The notes: a model not told the origin generated them from the sequence alone. A DNA stretch of 64,000 nucleotides from Alkalibaculum sporogenes (GCF_009362815.1 NZ_WHNX01000014.1:21547-85546), one strand, 5' to 3'. Shown: positions 1 through 8,921, numbered from the stretch's first letter. Numbers and translations: made by a program.

Positions 1-1239
1 ATGGCGTTAACAGGAGTGGCAATCGCACTGACTGGACGATCAGCTAATTTGGCATTTATGCTCGCTGCACTGGCAGTTGTTGCTATCTCAATTCCCACCA
101 TTTTCTTAGCCAGTTCAGTTAGGTTAAGGGGAGGGCAATACACACAGGCTGCAGTATTTGTTGGGAAAAAATTTGCAGGAATGTTTATTATTATTTTTAT
201 CGTTTCCAATATATCATTAGCAATGTATGCAGTTTCCTTTGCAGATTATTTCTTAGCTCTTGTCCCAGGTATTCCAACAAAGTTAATCGCAGTAATTGTG
301 TTAACAATTATCTTCATTGTAAACTATTTCGGTGTAGGGAAAGCTGCTTTTTTACAAACTATTATGGTGATTGTGTTGGCAATTGCACTGGCATGTTTTA
401 CAGCATTTGGCTTATTTAAAGTTGAGCCAGGATATTTTCAAAATCCAGGGTTTATCACAAATGGTCTTACAGGTTTATTGACAGCTATGGCGTTTTTAAC
501 CTTTGCAACGGGTGGCGCTGCTGTTATATTGAATTTAAGTGCTGAAGCAAAAAATGCTAAGAAGGATATCCCTTTCGTGATTATCGTCTCGACTATTGCT
601 ATCGCTCTCCTTTATGCTTTGATGAGTACAGTGGCAGCCGGGGTATTACCTATTGAGCAGGTTGCAGGGCAGCCCTTGACTGTGGTCGCAAAAGAAATCA
701 TGCCAACTTGGATATATGTATTCTTTGTTGTTGGAGGAGCAATGTTTGCATTAATTTCAACCTTAAACGCTCAAGTTAGCTGGATTACAAAGCCAATTAT
801 GCAGGCGTGTGTTGATAATTGGTTCCCAAAATCATTTGCCAAACTCCACCCCAAATATAATACACCTTACAGGCTGTTGATCGTGTACTACATTATTGGT
901 ATGATACCCATATTAACGGAATGGGATATTGAATTCATTGCAAATTCAGCATTAATCTTACTTTATGTATCTTTATTTGTAGTTGGTGCTGGTGTATTAA
1001 GGTTACCAAAATTGTTTCCAGAACAATGGAATAATTCTCCATTCCATGTCAATACATTTTGGTTTTATACCTTTAATATTATCGGATTGATAGTATTAGT
1101 AATTCAAACCCTATTACTTGCACAGAACCTGAGTAAGTGGGGGTTAATCGGAAATGTAGTAGTATTAATACTTGCTGTTATATTTGGAATTGTTAGAAAT
1201 AATAAGGTGGATATGGAAATAAGTGTAGAGAATGAGTAA
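1..1239 (+). CDS. APC-family amino acid/polyamine permease (5' end outside window)
   Basis: A multi-spanning inner-membrane protein of at least 412 residues. It is almost entirely hydrophobic helices with short polar loops and looks like the amino acid-polyamine-organocation (APC) superfamily. The visible start already lies in the TM1-TM2 region (GVAIALTGRSANLAF), and family members are usually 430-480 residues. The ATG at base 1 is therefore probably internal and the true start lies upstream of the window. The C-terminal tail is short and charged. An intrinsic terminator follows about 40 bases after the stop, so this is the last gene of its transcript. The substrate cannot be read from the sequence. 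Confidence 0.8.
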   Translation: MALTGVAIALTGRSANLAFMLAALAVVAISIPTIFLASSVRLRGGQYTQAAVFVGKKFAGMFIIIFIVSNISLAMYAVSFADYFLALVPGIPTKLIAVIVLTIIFIVNYFGVGKAAFLQTIMVIVLAIALACFTAFGLFKVEPGYFQNPGFITNGLTGLLTAMAFLTFATGGAAVILNLSAEAKNAKKDIPFVIIVSTIAIALLYALMSTVAAGVLPIEQVAGQPLTVVAKEIMPTWIYVFFVVGGAMFALISTLNAQVSWITKPIMQACVDNWFPKSFAKLHPKYNTPYRLLIVYYIIGMIPILTEWDIEFIANSALILLYVSLFVVGAGVLRLPKLFPEQWNNSPFHVNTFWFYTFNIIGLIVLVIQTLLLAQNLSKWGLIGNVVVLILAVIFGIVRNNKVDMEISVENE

Positions 1240-1281
1240 GAGTAATTAAGTTATTTGAAATGTAATGTTAAAAATGGTATT

Positions 1282-1320
1282 GACTGGGTTATGTATGGCA
1301 GGACCCAGTCTTCTTTTTTT
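1282..1320 (+). terminator. Intrinsic terminator after the permease gene
   Basis: Inverted repeat GACTGGGT (1282-1289) / ACCCAGTC (1303-1310), 13-base loop, followed by a T-rich tract (1311-1320). It is well placed to end the permease transcript. Confidence 0.85.
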
Positions 1321-1693
1321 GAATAGGATAATCCAACTTTAATAGATGATCAATCCCGTTAATCGATATTATGTTAAATTCAAGTAACAAATAATACTGG
1401 AATTCCAGTAAATAAAAACTAAACACAGGGATTGAAAAAACAGGGTCGGGACTTTTTATATCGATTAACTATAAAGTAATAGAATAGTATAGGATACACT
1501 TTTATTTATTAAGCGTATGGTATAAAATGGAATTGAGGATTATTTTAAAATACATAATTAGAGAGAGGAGAATAAAATGAATATTTGGATAAAGGAATGC
1601 TTAAGAACTTAGATAACTATATTGTGTGACTTTTGAATTGAATATTACTAATCGGAACTGTTTAAAGTTGTTAATGTAGAGTTAAAAGATTAA

Positions 1694-1894
1694 TTTGAAG
1701 AATATGCTACATTAGCTATAGAAACAGCGAAAAACCAAAAAGAATATTTTACAGGTCCATTAGACGATAATGTATTTCAATTTTCATCCATTCTGTGGGT
1801 GTCATATACACATATTTCTCATACGAATTTTGGAAAAAAAATGCAACGTCTTTGTTTGACTGGAGTATACATGCTTAATAGAGGGGGAGTATAA
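1694..1894 (+). pseudogene. Open-frame remnant with no start codon
   Basis: A 66-codon open stretch without a usable start or ribosome binding site. It ends in TAA and its translation is protein-like (it contains ETAKNQKEYFTG). The rest of the 1321-1988 gap is AT-rich sequence with stops in all frames and a 19-base motif (1448-1466) that recurs inside the neighbouring transposase fragment. I read it as debris of a decayed gene. The family is not recognised. Confidence 0.3.
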
Positions 1895-1988
1895 TCAATG
1901 AATATATTAAAAATAAAATAGGCATTTGCTGAATAAACCCAAAAAGTGATGTAAAAAATTTGAAGTTAATTTAATAGTTGTTTTTACT

Positions 1989-2489
1989 TCATACTATTTT
2001 AGGATGGATAGTAGGGTGTGCATTTAGAAAGTTAGAAATTACAGGTTTTATGCGATCAAAGCAAGTAATATCTCTAACGATACCAAGTCCATTCGTAAGG
2101 ATTCCAAACTTATAAGCGTAACAAAACTTTCCATTGATATACATTTTTCTTATTTCATCATTAGCTGATGAAACTTTAGGCATTTTGGAATAGGCAATAT
2201 TATTGATGTGATCTGATGATTTTCCTTTGTTCATAGATTTAACACGCCTAATGATACTATTAAGAAACTTATCATTATTCTCTGTAACAAAGGCTTCAAT
2301 ACCAGTAGTATCATAAATCAACATAGAAGCCAGATGACTATCGATATTGTGACAAATAGGCTCAGTGACATCAACAAGATGATGAAATAATTTTTCAAGA
2401 TGAGGAACAAAATCTTGTTTATGACTCATCGGGGACTTTCTGTATCGATTACTCATTTGTTGTAAGAGTAAAGAGTCTCTGATGTACAT
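1989..2489 (-). pseudogene. Transposase fragment (IS4/IS1182-like DDE family)
   Basis: A 166-residue reading frame resembling the middle of IS1182-type DDE transposases: LIYDTTGIEAFVTENN includes the first catalytic aspartate region, and MYINGKFCYAYKFGILTNG is a typical family block. Intact members are about 450-550 residues, so the N-terminal third and the catalytic C-terminus are missing. The stretch is a dead remnant. No clear terminal inverted repeats or target duplication could be assigned. Its presence marks this region as a site of past insertion. Confidence 0.7.
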
Positions 2490-2522
2490 TTAATGGATAA
2501 AAAAACGAGTTGCTAAATTTAC

Positions 2523-2578
2523 TTGACAATCAATATTTACAATGTTAAGTTTATATAAAATGGTTACATGTAGTAACC
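2523..2578 (+). promoter_or_regulatory. Candidate promoter with a 17-bp palindromic operator
   Basis: A TTGACA box (2523-2528) is followed by an AT-rich region and then the perfect palindrome GGTTAC-ATGTA-GTAACC (2562-2578). This sits where a repressor would block initiation. The -10 box is weak (TAAGTT at 17-bp spacing, or TATATA with a long spacer). It lies 45-110 bases upstream of a small peptide ORF and about 210 bases upstream of the radical SAM gene. The regulator is unknown. Confidence 0.45.
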
Positions 2579-2621
2579 GCTACAGTTAAAATATATAATA
2601 ATTATATTAATAAATGAAGCC

Positions 2622-2723
2622 ATGAAGGTACTGTCAGTTATACTGATAATATTTTTATGGTTTTTTATATGTGTTGATAATGTAGTAAAAGCTACCCTCA
2701 AAAAATATAAACGAGTGTTGTAA
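2622..2723 (+). CDS. Small hydrophobic peptide ORF upstream of radical SAM gene
   Basis: ATG-initiated ORF of 33 codons. It encodes one N-terminal hydrophobic stretch (VLSVILIIFLWFFICV) followed by a polar, lysine-rich tail ending KKYKRVL. The ribosome binding site is weak (GAAGCC). It lies 64 bases upstream of the radical SAM start with no terminator between them, so the two could be co-transcribed. It could be a small membrane peptide, a signalling or RiPP-type precursor, or a chance ORF. The gene-pair reading is an inference from position only. Confidence 0.3.
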   Translation: MKVLSVILIIFLWFFICVDNVVKATLKKYKRVL

Positions 2724-2786
2724 ATCGCACACCACTTTTTCATAACTATGTGCGCCGCAGGCGATAGCGGTGGAATGGAGATTTTT

Positions 2787-3845
2787 ATGAAATATACTGA
2801 CTATTTCAATAGTGACAAACAAATGACCTCAGCGAAATGTAAAAATATTGCTAAGAACTATATTTCAGGGAGATTAAGATTTGCTCAATTTGCAATAACG
2901 AATGCCTGTATGGCAAGGTGTTCTTTCTGTGATATATGGAGGCAGCAACCGAAAGTGTTTGTGGACAAAGAAAAAACTCTTATTGCAATTGACAAGCTTG
3001 CAGATTTGGGTGTAAGTCATTTAATTTTCACAGGGGGTGATCCACTAAACCACAAAGATACAGTAGCCTTTGTGGAAAGGGCAGCCCAACATAATATACA
3101 CACTATGGTATTAAATGCAGCTCCAAGGCTTTTGCTCCGCAGACTGGTGAAAAACTATAGGCCTGATGAATATATAGTAAAACAACTTGATAATGCAGGA
3201 TGTGATATTATTGCTATTTCTTTTGACTCTGGTGATCCTGAAACAATGGAAGAACAACGCCAACTGCCAAATCTTATGGCTGAAATGACACAAGCAATGA
3301 AAATATTGAAAACTACAAATATTAAAACGGCTGCATGTGTGCTTATTTGGGATGATAATTACGATAAAATTGAAGATGTGTGTGAACGGGCAACTAATAT
3401 GGGATTTGATTTAATCTGTTTTAATTATCCGACATTTTCTAATTCGGAGGTCTATCCCCTCGGAGGGAAATGGGTGAGTTTATCAAATGAAAATGTGATT
3501 ACCGGACTTAAGAAAGTTATTCAACTTAAGAAAGAGAAAAAATATAATATTGTCAATGAAATTTCTTCCATGGAGAATATTATTAATTATCTGCAAGATC
3601 CTGCCTCAGCTAAATTTTCTTGTTATGGTGGACAACGAACACTTTTTGTTGATTGGTTTTTTGATGTGCACCCTTGTATGCAGGTTCCAGATACAATTGG
3701 TAACATTTTTACACTTGAAGAAAAGGATTTAGTAAGACCTCATTGTAATGAATGCAATATGAGTTGGTTTAGAGATCTAAGTATGTATTTTAATGACGGA
3801 CATTCCATTTCGGATGTAGCTTCATCTGTATTAAAGTTGATTTAA
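2787..3845 (+). CDS. Radical SAM protein with C-terminal cysteine cluster
   Basis: A 352-residue radical SAM enzyme. The SAM/[4Fe-4S] motif ACMARCSFC gives CX3CX2C. The glycine-rich strand FTGGDP matches the SAM-binding GGE-like motif. The C-terminus carries further cysteines (FSCYGG, HPCMQ, HCNECN), suggesting a twitch/SPASM-like auxiliary cluster. The start at 2787 is chosen because GGTGGAATGGAG lies directly upstream; an ATG at 2748 has no ribosome binding site. The chemistry and substrate are not known. A short peptide ORF just upstream makes peptide modification one possibility. No partner transporter or maturation gene is nearby. Confidence 0.85.
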   Translation: MKYTDYFNSDKQMTSAKCKNIAKNYISGRLRFAQFAITNACMARCSFCDIWRQQPKVFVDKEKTLIAIDKLADLGVSHLIFTGGDPLNHKDTVAFVERAAQHNIHTMVLNAAPRLLLRRLVKNYRPDEYIVKQLDNAGCDIIAISFDSGDPETMEEQRQLPNLMAEMTQAMKILKTTNIKTAACVLIWDDNYDKIEDVCERATNMGFDLICFNYPTFSNSEVYPLGGKWVSLSNENVITGLKKVIQLKKEKKYNIVNEISSMENIINYLQDPASAKFSCYGGQRTLFVDWFFDVHPCMQVPDTIGNIFTLEEKDLVRPHCNECNMSWFRDLSMYFNDGHSISDVASSVLKLI

Positions 3846-3923
3846 CTTAAGAAAACCAAAACCACAAGAAACACGCTTTGAGTGAAACACTTGGAACGCT
3901 TGGGACTGGACTTATTGTTTTAA

Positions 3924-3947
3924 ATTCGATACAAAAAGTTCTGTCCC
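3924..3947 (-). repeat. IS-family short motif, inverted copy
   Basis: On the minus strand this reads GGGACAGAACTTTTTGTATC followed by GAAT. It resembles GGGACTTTTTATATCGATT (plus strand, 1448-1466), GGGACTTTCTGTATCGATT inside the transposase fragment (2432-2450) and a fourth copy at 13233-13254. It probably derives from the same insertion-sequence family as the transposase fragment. Whether it is a true terminal inverted repeat cannot be decided here. Confidence 0.35.
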
Positions 3948-3959
3948 ATCCGTTTTACC

Positions 3960-4925
3960 CTATGATTCTAAAGAAGTGTCAAATTCTTCTCTATAATTTA
4001 TTAATGCGTGTGCAAGGCTCTCATCAACGATTATTGTATTAATATATCCACCTTTTATAGCAGCAATAATAGGTTTAGTTTTTTTTGGATGAGCACTAAT
4101 GCAAATAGACCACCGTGGATATCTTAAGCTTTCAAGAGATGAGGAGATGACGTATTTATTATCTACTGCTACTTCATTGCCATCGATATCAATCATCCTA
4201 GCGAGTATATGTCCAACTGCACCTTTTTTAAGTAATTTAATACGCTCATCTTCTGTGATATACCCAGTTGTCTGGAGAGTTGAACTTTCATCATATATAG
4301 AGCCAATGCCTGTCACTACAATATCTGTTGTTAATGCTTTTTTAATTGTAGTTTCAATGTGATGTTCAGCTAAAAAATAATTCTGAACTATTAAACTATC
4401 TACAAAAACAGGAGCATAGATATTAGAATATGACCCTTTTAGTTTTTGAGAAATTTTAATTGCAAGTTCCAGTCCGTCAATATTAGGGTTTCCAGTTCCT
4501 AAGCATCCAACCATTTGAACGACATTGACATTATAATATTCTTTTTCTGCTAATGAGTTAGCAAAATAATTCATTGGAGCACCCCATGAAATACCAATTG
4601 ACATATTATTTTCTAATATACTGTGAACTAGCTGTGATGCTGCAATGCTACATTTTTGTAAAGCTTCATTATACAGGTAGCTACCTGATATTACGATGGC
4701 GTCTTTTAAATTAAATCTTATTCTTAACTCCTTTGATAATTCTATATTTTTTTTAATTGGGTTATGTATAATAATCTCTATTATACCCAATTCTTTTGCT
4801 TCATCAATAAGCCTAGATACAGTAGGTCTGGAGACTCCAAAATATTCTGAAATTGCACTTTGACTTAAATTTTGTTGGTAATAGAGTTCAGCGGCTCGTA
4901 TTAGCAACTCTTCTTTTGTTCTCAT
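3960..4925 (-). CDS. SorC-family transcriptional regulator
   Basis: A 321-residue SorC/CggR-type regulator. The N-terminal helix-turn-helix (YYQQNLSQSAISEYFGVSRPTVSRLIDEA) is followed by the sugar-phosphate-binding domain typical of the family (VVQMVGCLG, VTGIGSI, GAVGHILA). The start at 4925 has AAGGA nine bases upstream; a longer frame from 4964 lacks a better site. It is transcribed divergently from the zinc dehydrogenase and PTS genes, the usual arrangement for a local regulator responding to the phosphorylated substrate of that pathway. An inverted/direct repeat pair at 5080-5112 and TGAAC/GTTCA palindromes are candidate operators. Confidence 0.88.
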   Translation of the reverse strand: MRTKEELLIRAAELYYQQNLSQSAISEYFGVSRPTVSRLIDEAKELGIIEIIIHNPIKKNIELSKELRIRFNLKDAIVISGSYLYNEALQKCSIAASQLVHSILENNMSIGISWGAPMNYFANSLAEKEYYNVNVVQMVGCLGTGNPNIDGLELAIKISQKLKGSYSNIYAPVFVDSLIVQNYFLAEHHIETTIKKALTTDIVVTGIGSIYDESSTLQTTGYITEDERIKLLKKGAVGHILARMIDIDGNEVAVDNKYVISSSLESLRYPRWSICISAHPKKTKPIIAAIKGGYINTIIVDESLAHALINYREEFDTSLES

Positions 4926-5079
4926 TATTTTCAATCCTTTCGATATACTTTTGAGTAGATACACTATTAAGTAAAAATATAATCATAAATAAATAGTATC
5001 ATTTTAATTAGGTAAATATATTTTTATTCCAAATAATTTTATACTTAAACTAAACAAAAAGTAAAGACTATGTGCAATA

Positions 5080-5112
5080 TTAAAAAAATACTATTAAAAT
5101 ACTATTTTTTAA
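5080..5112. promoter_or_regulatory. Candidate SorC operator (overlapping inverted and direct repeats)
   Basis: A near-perfect inverted repeat (TTAAAAAAATA at 5080-5090 against TATTTTTTAA at 5103-5112) contains AATACTATT twice (5087-5095 and 5098-5106), an 11-bp spacing of about one helical turn. It ends 10 bases upstream of the -35 box of the dehydrogenase promoter, in the sorC/dehydrogenase divergent region. Binding by the adjacent SorC protein is an inference. Confidence 0.4.
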
Positions 5113-5122
5113 CAAACCGTTG

Positions 5123-5151
5123 TTGACAAATATAAATGCATTCAGTATAAT
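5123..5151 (+). promoter_or_regulatory. Consensus sigma-A promoter for the dehydrogenase gene
   Basis: TTGACA (5123-5128), exact 17-bp spacer, TATAAT (5146-5151). A palindrome TGAAC-GGAT-GTTCA (5185-5198) lies in the resulting 5' leader just before the AAAGGAGAGG ribosome binding site. Confidence 0.85.
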
Positions 5152-5214
5152 TATTTTGTAGTCGTGAAATAAAGTAAAAACTCATGAACGGATGTTCAAC
5201 AAAGGAGAGGTTAT

Positions 5215-6258
5215 ATGAAAGCGGTCGTAAAAACTGCTAGTGGATACGATAATATGGAATTAATGGAAGTAGTAGAGCCAGTAGCAATAGGAAATTTAGT
5301 TAAAATTAAGATTGCATACTCAGGTGTATGTGGAACAGATTTACATGCATTTAGTGGAGTGTACTCTAGTACTAAGGCTCCTGTTATATTAGGGCATGAA
5401 TTCTCTGGAGTCGTCACAGAAATAGGACCTCAAGTCAAGACTGTAAAGGTCGGAGATAGAGTCACTAGTGAAACTACTTATACTACTTGTGGTAAGTGTG
5501 AACATTGTATATCAAAAGATTATAATCTTTGTTCAAATAGAGAAGGATTAGGTACTCAGGTAAATGGGAGTATGGCTCAGTATACATTGTCAAGAGAGGA
5601 GAGCATACACGTTTTACCTGAAAATGTAAGTCTGCTGTCTGCCGCGTTAACTGAACCTCTTGCTTGCAGTGTGCATGCTAGTATTGAAAAAGCTAATATT
5701 CAAAGAGGAGACTTGATATGTATATTTGGTGTGGGTGCTATCGGATTATTGTTAGCACAAGTTGCAAAATCTAAAGGAGCGTATGTAATTTTAGCTGGAT
5801 TAACATCTGATGTGGATCGTTTAGAAATTGGGAAAAAAATCGGAGTAGATAGAACAGTAGACCAAATGAAGGAGAATATTAATGATATTGTTCAAAAAAT
5901 TACAAAAGGTGTGGGGTTAGATGTTGTTTTTGAATGTTCAGGTGCTGTTGCAGCTCTAAATAAAGGGATTGAAATCGTCAAAAAGAAGGGAAAAATAATC
6001 CAGATGGGAGTTTTTCCAGAATCAAAGATGAATATTGCTACAGATCTGATTTTGAATAAAGAAATTACATATATAGGTTCTAGGAGTCAGAAACCATCTT
6101 CCTGGGTAAAGTCAATTAAACTATTGAAAGATGGTGTAGTCGATCCAGAAATAATTGTAACTAAGATTGTATCGATTGAGCAATGGCGAGAAGCTTTCCA
6201 GATATCAATAAAAGGAGAGGGAGTTAAATCCGTTATTAAATGTAATGATGAATTTTAA
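5215..6258 (+). CDS. Zinc-dependent medium-chain alcohol/polyol dehydrogenase
   Basis: A 347-residue MDR-family dehydrogenase. The catalytic zinc site is seen in GVCGTDLHAF and LGHEFSGVV. The structural zinc lobe is CGKCEHCISKDYNLC (four cysteines). The Rossmann motif is IFGVGAIGLLLAQ. It resembles sorbitol, galactitol-1-phosphate and threonine dehydrogenases. As first gene of a cluster with a galactitol-type PTS, it most plausibly oxidises the imported polyol phosphate to a ketose phosphate with NAD(P)+, but the substrate is inferred. It has the strong site AAAGGAGAGG and a consensus promoter. A 288-base gap separates it from the PTS genes. Confidence 0.88.
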   Translation: MKAVVKTASGYDNMELMEVVEPVAIGNLVKIKIAYSGVCGTDLHAFSGVYSSTKAPVILGHEFSGVVTEIGPQVKTVKVGDRVTSETTYTTCGKCEHCISKDYNLCSNREGLGTQVNGSMAQYTLSREESIHVLPENVSLLSAALTEPLACSVHASIEKANIQRGDLICIFGVGAIGLLLAQVAKSKGAYVILAGLTSDVDRLEIGKKIGVDRTVDQMKENINDIVQKITKGVGLDVVFECSGAVAALNKGIEIVKKKGKIIQMGVFPESKMNIATDLILNKEITYIGSRSQKPSSWVKSIKLLKDGVVDPEIIVTKIVSIEQWREAFQISIKGEGVKSVIKCNDEF

Positions 6259-6396
6259 TTTATATCAAAAGTGCATCAAAAAAATGTGTGTATCTGATTA
6301 GAATTATAAGCCTCTATGTTTAACGATATTTTATAGAAACATGATACTTTAACAATTTACGTTTGCTAGTGCATATTGTATAGTTATGTTAAATCA

Positions 6397-6431
6397 TGAA
6401 CAATTGATAAATTAGTAATCACATTTGTTCA
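6397..6431. promoter_or_regulatory. Inverted repeat upstream of PTS EIIA gene
   Basis: TGAACAA (6397-6403) and TTGTTCA (6425-6431) form a 7-bp inverted repeat with a 21-base spacer, about 115 bases before the EIIA start. The TGAAC/GTTCA half-sites match the palindrome in the dehydrogenase leader (5185-5198), suggesting a shared regulator. The rest of the 6259-6546 gap shows no gene. Confidence 0.35.
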
Positions 6432-6546
6432 GAAGTGATTTTATGCTCTATTAATTGATAATAGTATTGAAGATAGAATGGTGAGATAAATGAATAAAGC
6501 TTAAGGGGAGATTAATAACCCTCAAAAAATTAAGGGAGAGTTTAAG

Positions 6547-7002
6547 ATGGGAATGATAGTAAAAGAATTAATTGATGTATCATTAGATGCAAACGATTCA
6601 GAAGATGCAATTAAAAAAGTTGGAAAGATATTATTTGATCAAGGTTATGTTAAAAATACATATATTAATGCAGTTGTAGATAGGGAAAAAGTATTCCCAA
6701 CAGGTCTCAAGCTAAAAAGCACTTCTGTTGCAATGCCCCATACAGATAGTGTACATGTAAATGAGCCTGCTATCTGTGTAGCTAGATTAAACAAACCTGT
6801 TACATTTTGTCACATGGGTAGTGCTGATAACTATATACAAGTGGAATTGATTTTTATGATGGCAATTACAGATCCTAACAAACAATTGGATACACTAAAA
6901 AGAATGATGAGTGTATTCCAAGATGATGAGGCAGCGCTAGAGTTCACTAACGCAAGGGATAATGATGAACTCTATAGAATAGCTAAGAAGTATTTAAACT
7001 AA
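6547..7002 (+). CDS. PTS EIIA component, fructose/mannitol/galactitol type
   Basis: A 151-residue cytoplasmic PTS phosphocarrier of the PTS_EIIA_2 family. The phosphorylation-site histidine lies in VAMPHTDSVHV. It accepts phosphate from HPr and passes it to the EIIB encoded next. The start has AAGGGAGAG upstream. It is the first of three consecutive EIIA-EIIB-EIIC genes in the order of gatABC clusters. Substrate specificity is not readable from this subunit. Confidence 0.9.
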   Translation: MGMIVKELIDVSLDANDSEDAIKKVGKILFDQGYVKNTYINAVVDREKVFPTGLKLKSTSVAMPHTDSVHVNEPAICVARLNKPVTFCHMGSADNYIQVELIFMMAITDPNKQLDTLKRMMSVFQDDEAALEFTNARDNDELYRIAKKYLN

Positions 7003-7057
7003 AATATACTTCTTAATTAAAAGAGTACTTATTTTAAATTAGAAAGGGGTGAATTAC

Positions 7058-7354
7058 GTGAAAAAAGTAAAAATTTTATGTGTTTGTGGTTCAGGTGTAG
7101 TTAGTTCGTCAATGGTAGCAAGTAAATTAAAAGATATGCTTGCTGAACATGGATATCTTACTGAAACCGTAGAATCTAGTCCTAATAGTATTGAATCTGA
7201 TTTAGGAGGGAATCACTTTGACTTAATGGTTTGTGTTAGTCCTGTATATCAAGAATATAACATTCCTAAAGTAAGTGGTGTGGGATTACTAACAGGTCTT
7301 GGAGAAGAGGAAGTAATTGAAGAATGTCTGGAAATCTTAAGTAAACTGGATTAG
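7058..7354 (+). CDS. PTS EIIB component, galactitol type
   Basis: A 98-residue EIIB with the phospho-cysteine loop ILCVCGSGVVSSSM at the N-terminus, characteristic of the GatB/lactose-fold EIIB group. GTG at 7058 is preferred because GAAAGGGG lies eight bases upstream; an upstream in-frame GTG at 7049 overlaps that site. It transfers phosphate to sugar bound by the EIIC encoded downstream. Spacing of 28 bases to EIIC indicates an operon. Confidence 0.88.
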   Translation: MKKVKILCVCGSGVVSSSMVASKLKDMLAEHGYLTETVESSPNSIESDLGGNHFDLMVCVSPVYQEYNIPKVSGVGLLTGLGEEEVIEECLEILSKLD

Positions 7355-7382
7355 TAAATATAAAATAAAGGGGAAATTTTAA

Positions 7383-8798
7383 ATGGTTGATATTTTTAAT
7401 ACACTAAGTGAAATTTTATCGACATTTGGTGCTTCTGTACTAGTACCAGTTATGCTTTTTATTATAGCAAAACTTATGGGTGTTAATAATAAAAAAGCTT
7501 TTACTTCAGGGTTACTATGTGCAGTTGGGTTAACGGGTTTTAATTTAGTAATCAACAGCTATGGTGCGATTATTTCACCTGTAGTAACTTCAATGAGTGA
7601 AAATGCAGGAGTTAATTTACCTATACTTGATACTGGATGGCAGTCCACATCAGTTATAGCTTATTCAACAAATATTGGTCTAATTTTCTTTGGTCTAGCT
7701 ATTTTCATTCAAGTAGGTTTATTCTTCTTAAAATGGACTAATGTGTTTATGCCTAGTGATCTATGGAATAATTATTCTTTTATGGTCTGGGGATCTATGT
7801 TGTACTTACTTACAAATAATATTTGGTTAGCATTACTTCTTATGATAGTACAAAACTTGTATATCCTTTTGTTTAGTGAGGTTGCGGCAAAAAGATGGTC
7901 AACTTATTATCAATATCCAAAGTGTTGTATGACTGCACCACATCATTTAGAAACTCTTCCTTTTGCAGTTTTAATGAATATTATTCTTGGTAAGTTGGGA
8001 TTTAATAAAATAAAACTTAATGCTCAAGAACTGCAGAAAAAATTTGGGATATTTGGTGAGCCAATGTTTATAGGTCTCTTGATTGGTGCACTTATTGCAA
8101 TTATAGGAGGATATAATAAGCTTGGAGAACTTGCTACTTGGGGAACAATAACAACTTCTGCTATTTCTACAGCTTCTGTAATGGCAGTATTTCCAAAAGT
8201 TGCAGGTATATTTGCATCTGCATTTACTACATTGACTGATGCCTATAAATCAAAAGCTAAGCAGAGTGGAAAAGAGAGAGAATGGTACATGTCAGTAAAC
8301 GATGCAGTAGGTTATGGTGAACCTAATACTCTTGTAACTGGTATAATACTAATTCCTATAATGTTAGGTATAGCGTTTATATTGCCAGGAAATCAAACGT
8401 TACCAATGATTGATCTTCTTGCATTACCCTATATGGTTGAAGTTTTTGTAGCTATATCAAATGGGAATATTGCTAAAAGTATTGTGTCAGGTGTAATTTG
8501 GTTTTCACTAGGCTTATTGATTTGTTCTGAAGTTGCACCTTATTTTACTCAGGTAGCGACACAAGTTAATCCTGAATTAACAGCAGGAGGCTTAATGATA
8601 ATAAGTTTTGGTATAATGGCTCACCCATTAATCGCATTATCATTTTTGGCATTCTTAACGCAAAATCCTTTACTGATTATCGGTATTATAGTTCTATACT
8701 TTGTATTACACTTTACCTTTAAAAAATACAAAGTCCAAATTGTCGATTTTCTTGAAAGATGTAATGAAGATCCCAATCAGATTAAAAGTATGGTCTAA
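7383..8798 (+). CDS. PTS EIIC component, galactitol-type membrane permease
   Basis: A 471-residue polytopic membrane protein of the EIIC-GAT (GatC/SgcC-like) family, the translocation channel for a sugar or polyol phosphorylated during import. Recognisable features include the N-terminal block LSTFGASVLVPVMLFIIAK, multiple hydrophobic segments and the cytoplasmic loop GYGEPNTLVTG. Length matches the family (about 450-480). AAAGGGG precedes the ATG. A hairpin terminator follows, so the PTS genes may be partly uncoupled from the downstream dehydrogenase and aldolase genes. Confidence 0.9.
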   Translation: MVDIFNTLSEILSTFGASVLVPVMLFIIAKLMGVNNKKAFTSGLLCAVGLTGFNLVINSYGAIISPVVTSMSENAGVNLPILDTGWQSTSVIAYSTNIGLIFFGLAIFIQVGLFFLKWTNVFMPSDLWNNYSFMVWGSMLYLLTNNIWLALLLMIVQNLYILLFSEVAAKRWSTYYQYPKCCMTAPHHLETLPFAVLMNIILGKLGFNKIKLNAQELQKKFGIFGEPMFIGLLIGALIAIIGGYNKLGELATWGTITTSAISTASVMAVFPKVAGIFASAFTTLTDAYKSKAKQSGKEREWYMSVNDAVGYGEPNTLVTGIILIPIMLGIAFILPGNQTLPMIDLLALPYMVEVFVAISNGNIAKSIVSGVIWFSLGLLICSEVAPYFTQVATQVNPELTAGGLMIISFGIMAHPLIALSFLAFLTQNPLLIIGIIVLYFVLHFTFKKYKVQIVDFLERCNEDPNQIKSMV

Positions 8799-8843
8799 TT
8801 TAGTAGTTATCTATACAATTGATCAATTATATTTTTGAGTTTT

Positions 8844-8872
8844 AATTAGCCGTTTTTATAACGGCTAATTTT
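8844..8872 (+). terminator. Hairpin terminator after EIIC
   Basis: AATTAGCCGTT (8844-8854) pairs with AACGGCTAATT (8860-8870) around a 5-base loop. The T tract after it is short, so termination may be partial and allow read-through into the next genes. Confidence 0.7.
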
Positions 8873-8880
8873 ACAGAAAC

Positions 8881-8921
8881 ATGTAGGGGATGAAGAAAAC
8901 CTCTACTGAATAAAGTTTCAC
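8881..8921 (+). repeat. Repeat family C remnant (3' hairpin only)
   Basis: TAGGGG (8884-8889) and CCTCTA form the hairpin of family C, followed by CTGAATAAAGTTTCAC ending at 8921. Only the 3' hairpin and tail survive. The large copies are at 41222-41462, 57231-57714 and 60233-60379. Here it lies between the EIIC terminator and the next ribosome binding site. Confidence 0.7.

Noticed and set aside
1448..3947. Complete composite transposon carrying the radical SAM gene
   Set aside because: The facing motifs are short and also occur inside the transposase fragment, and no target duplication is seen, so the boundaries are not supported.
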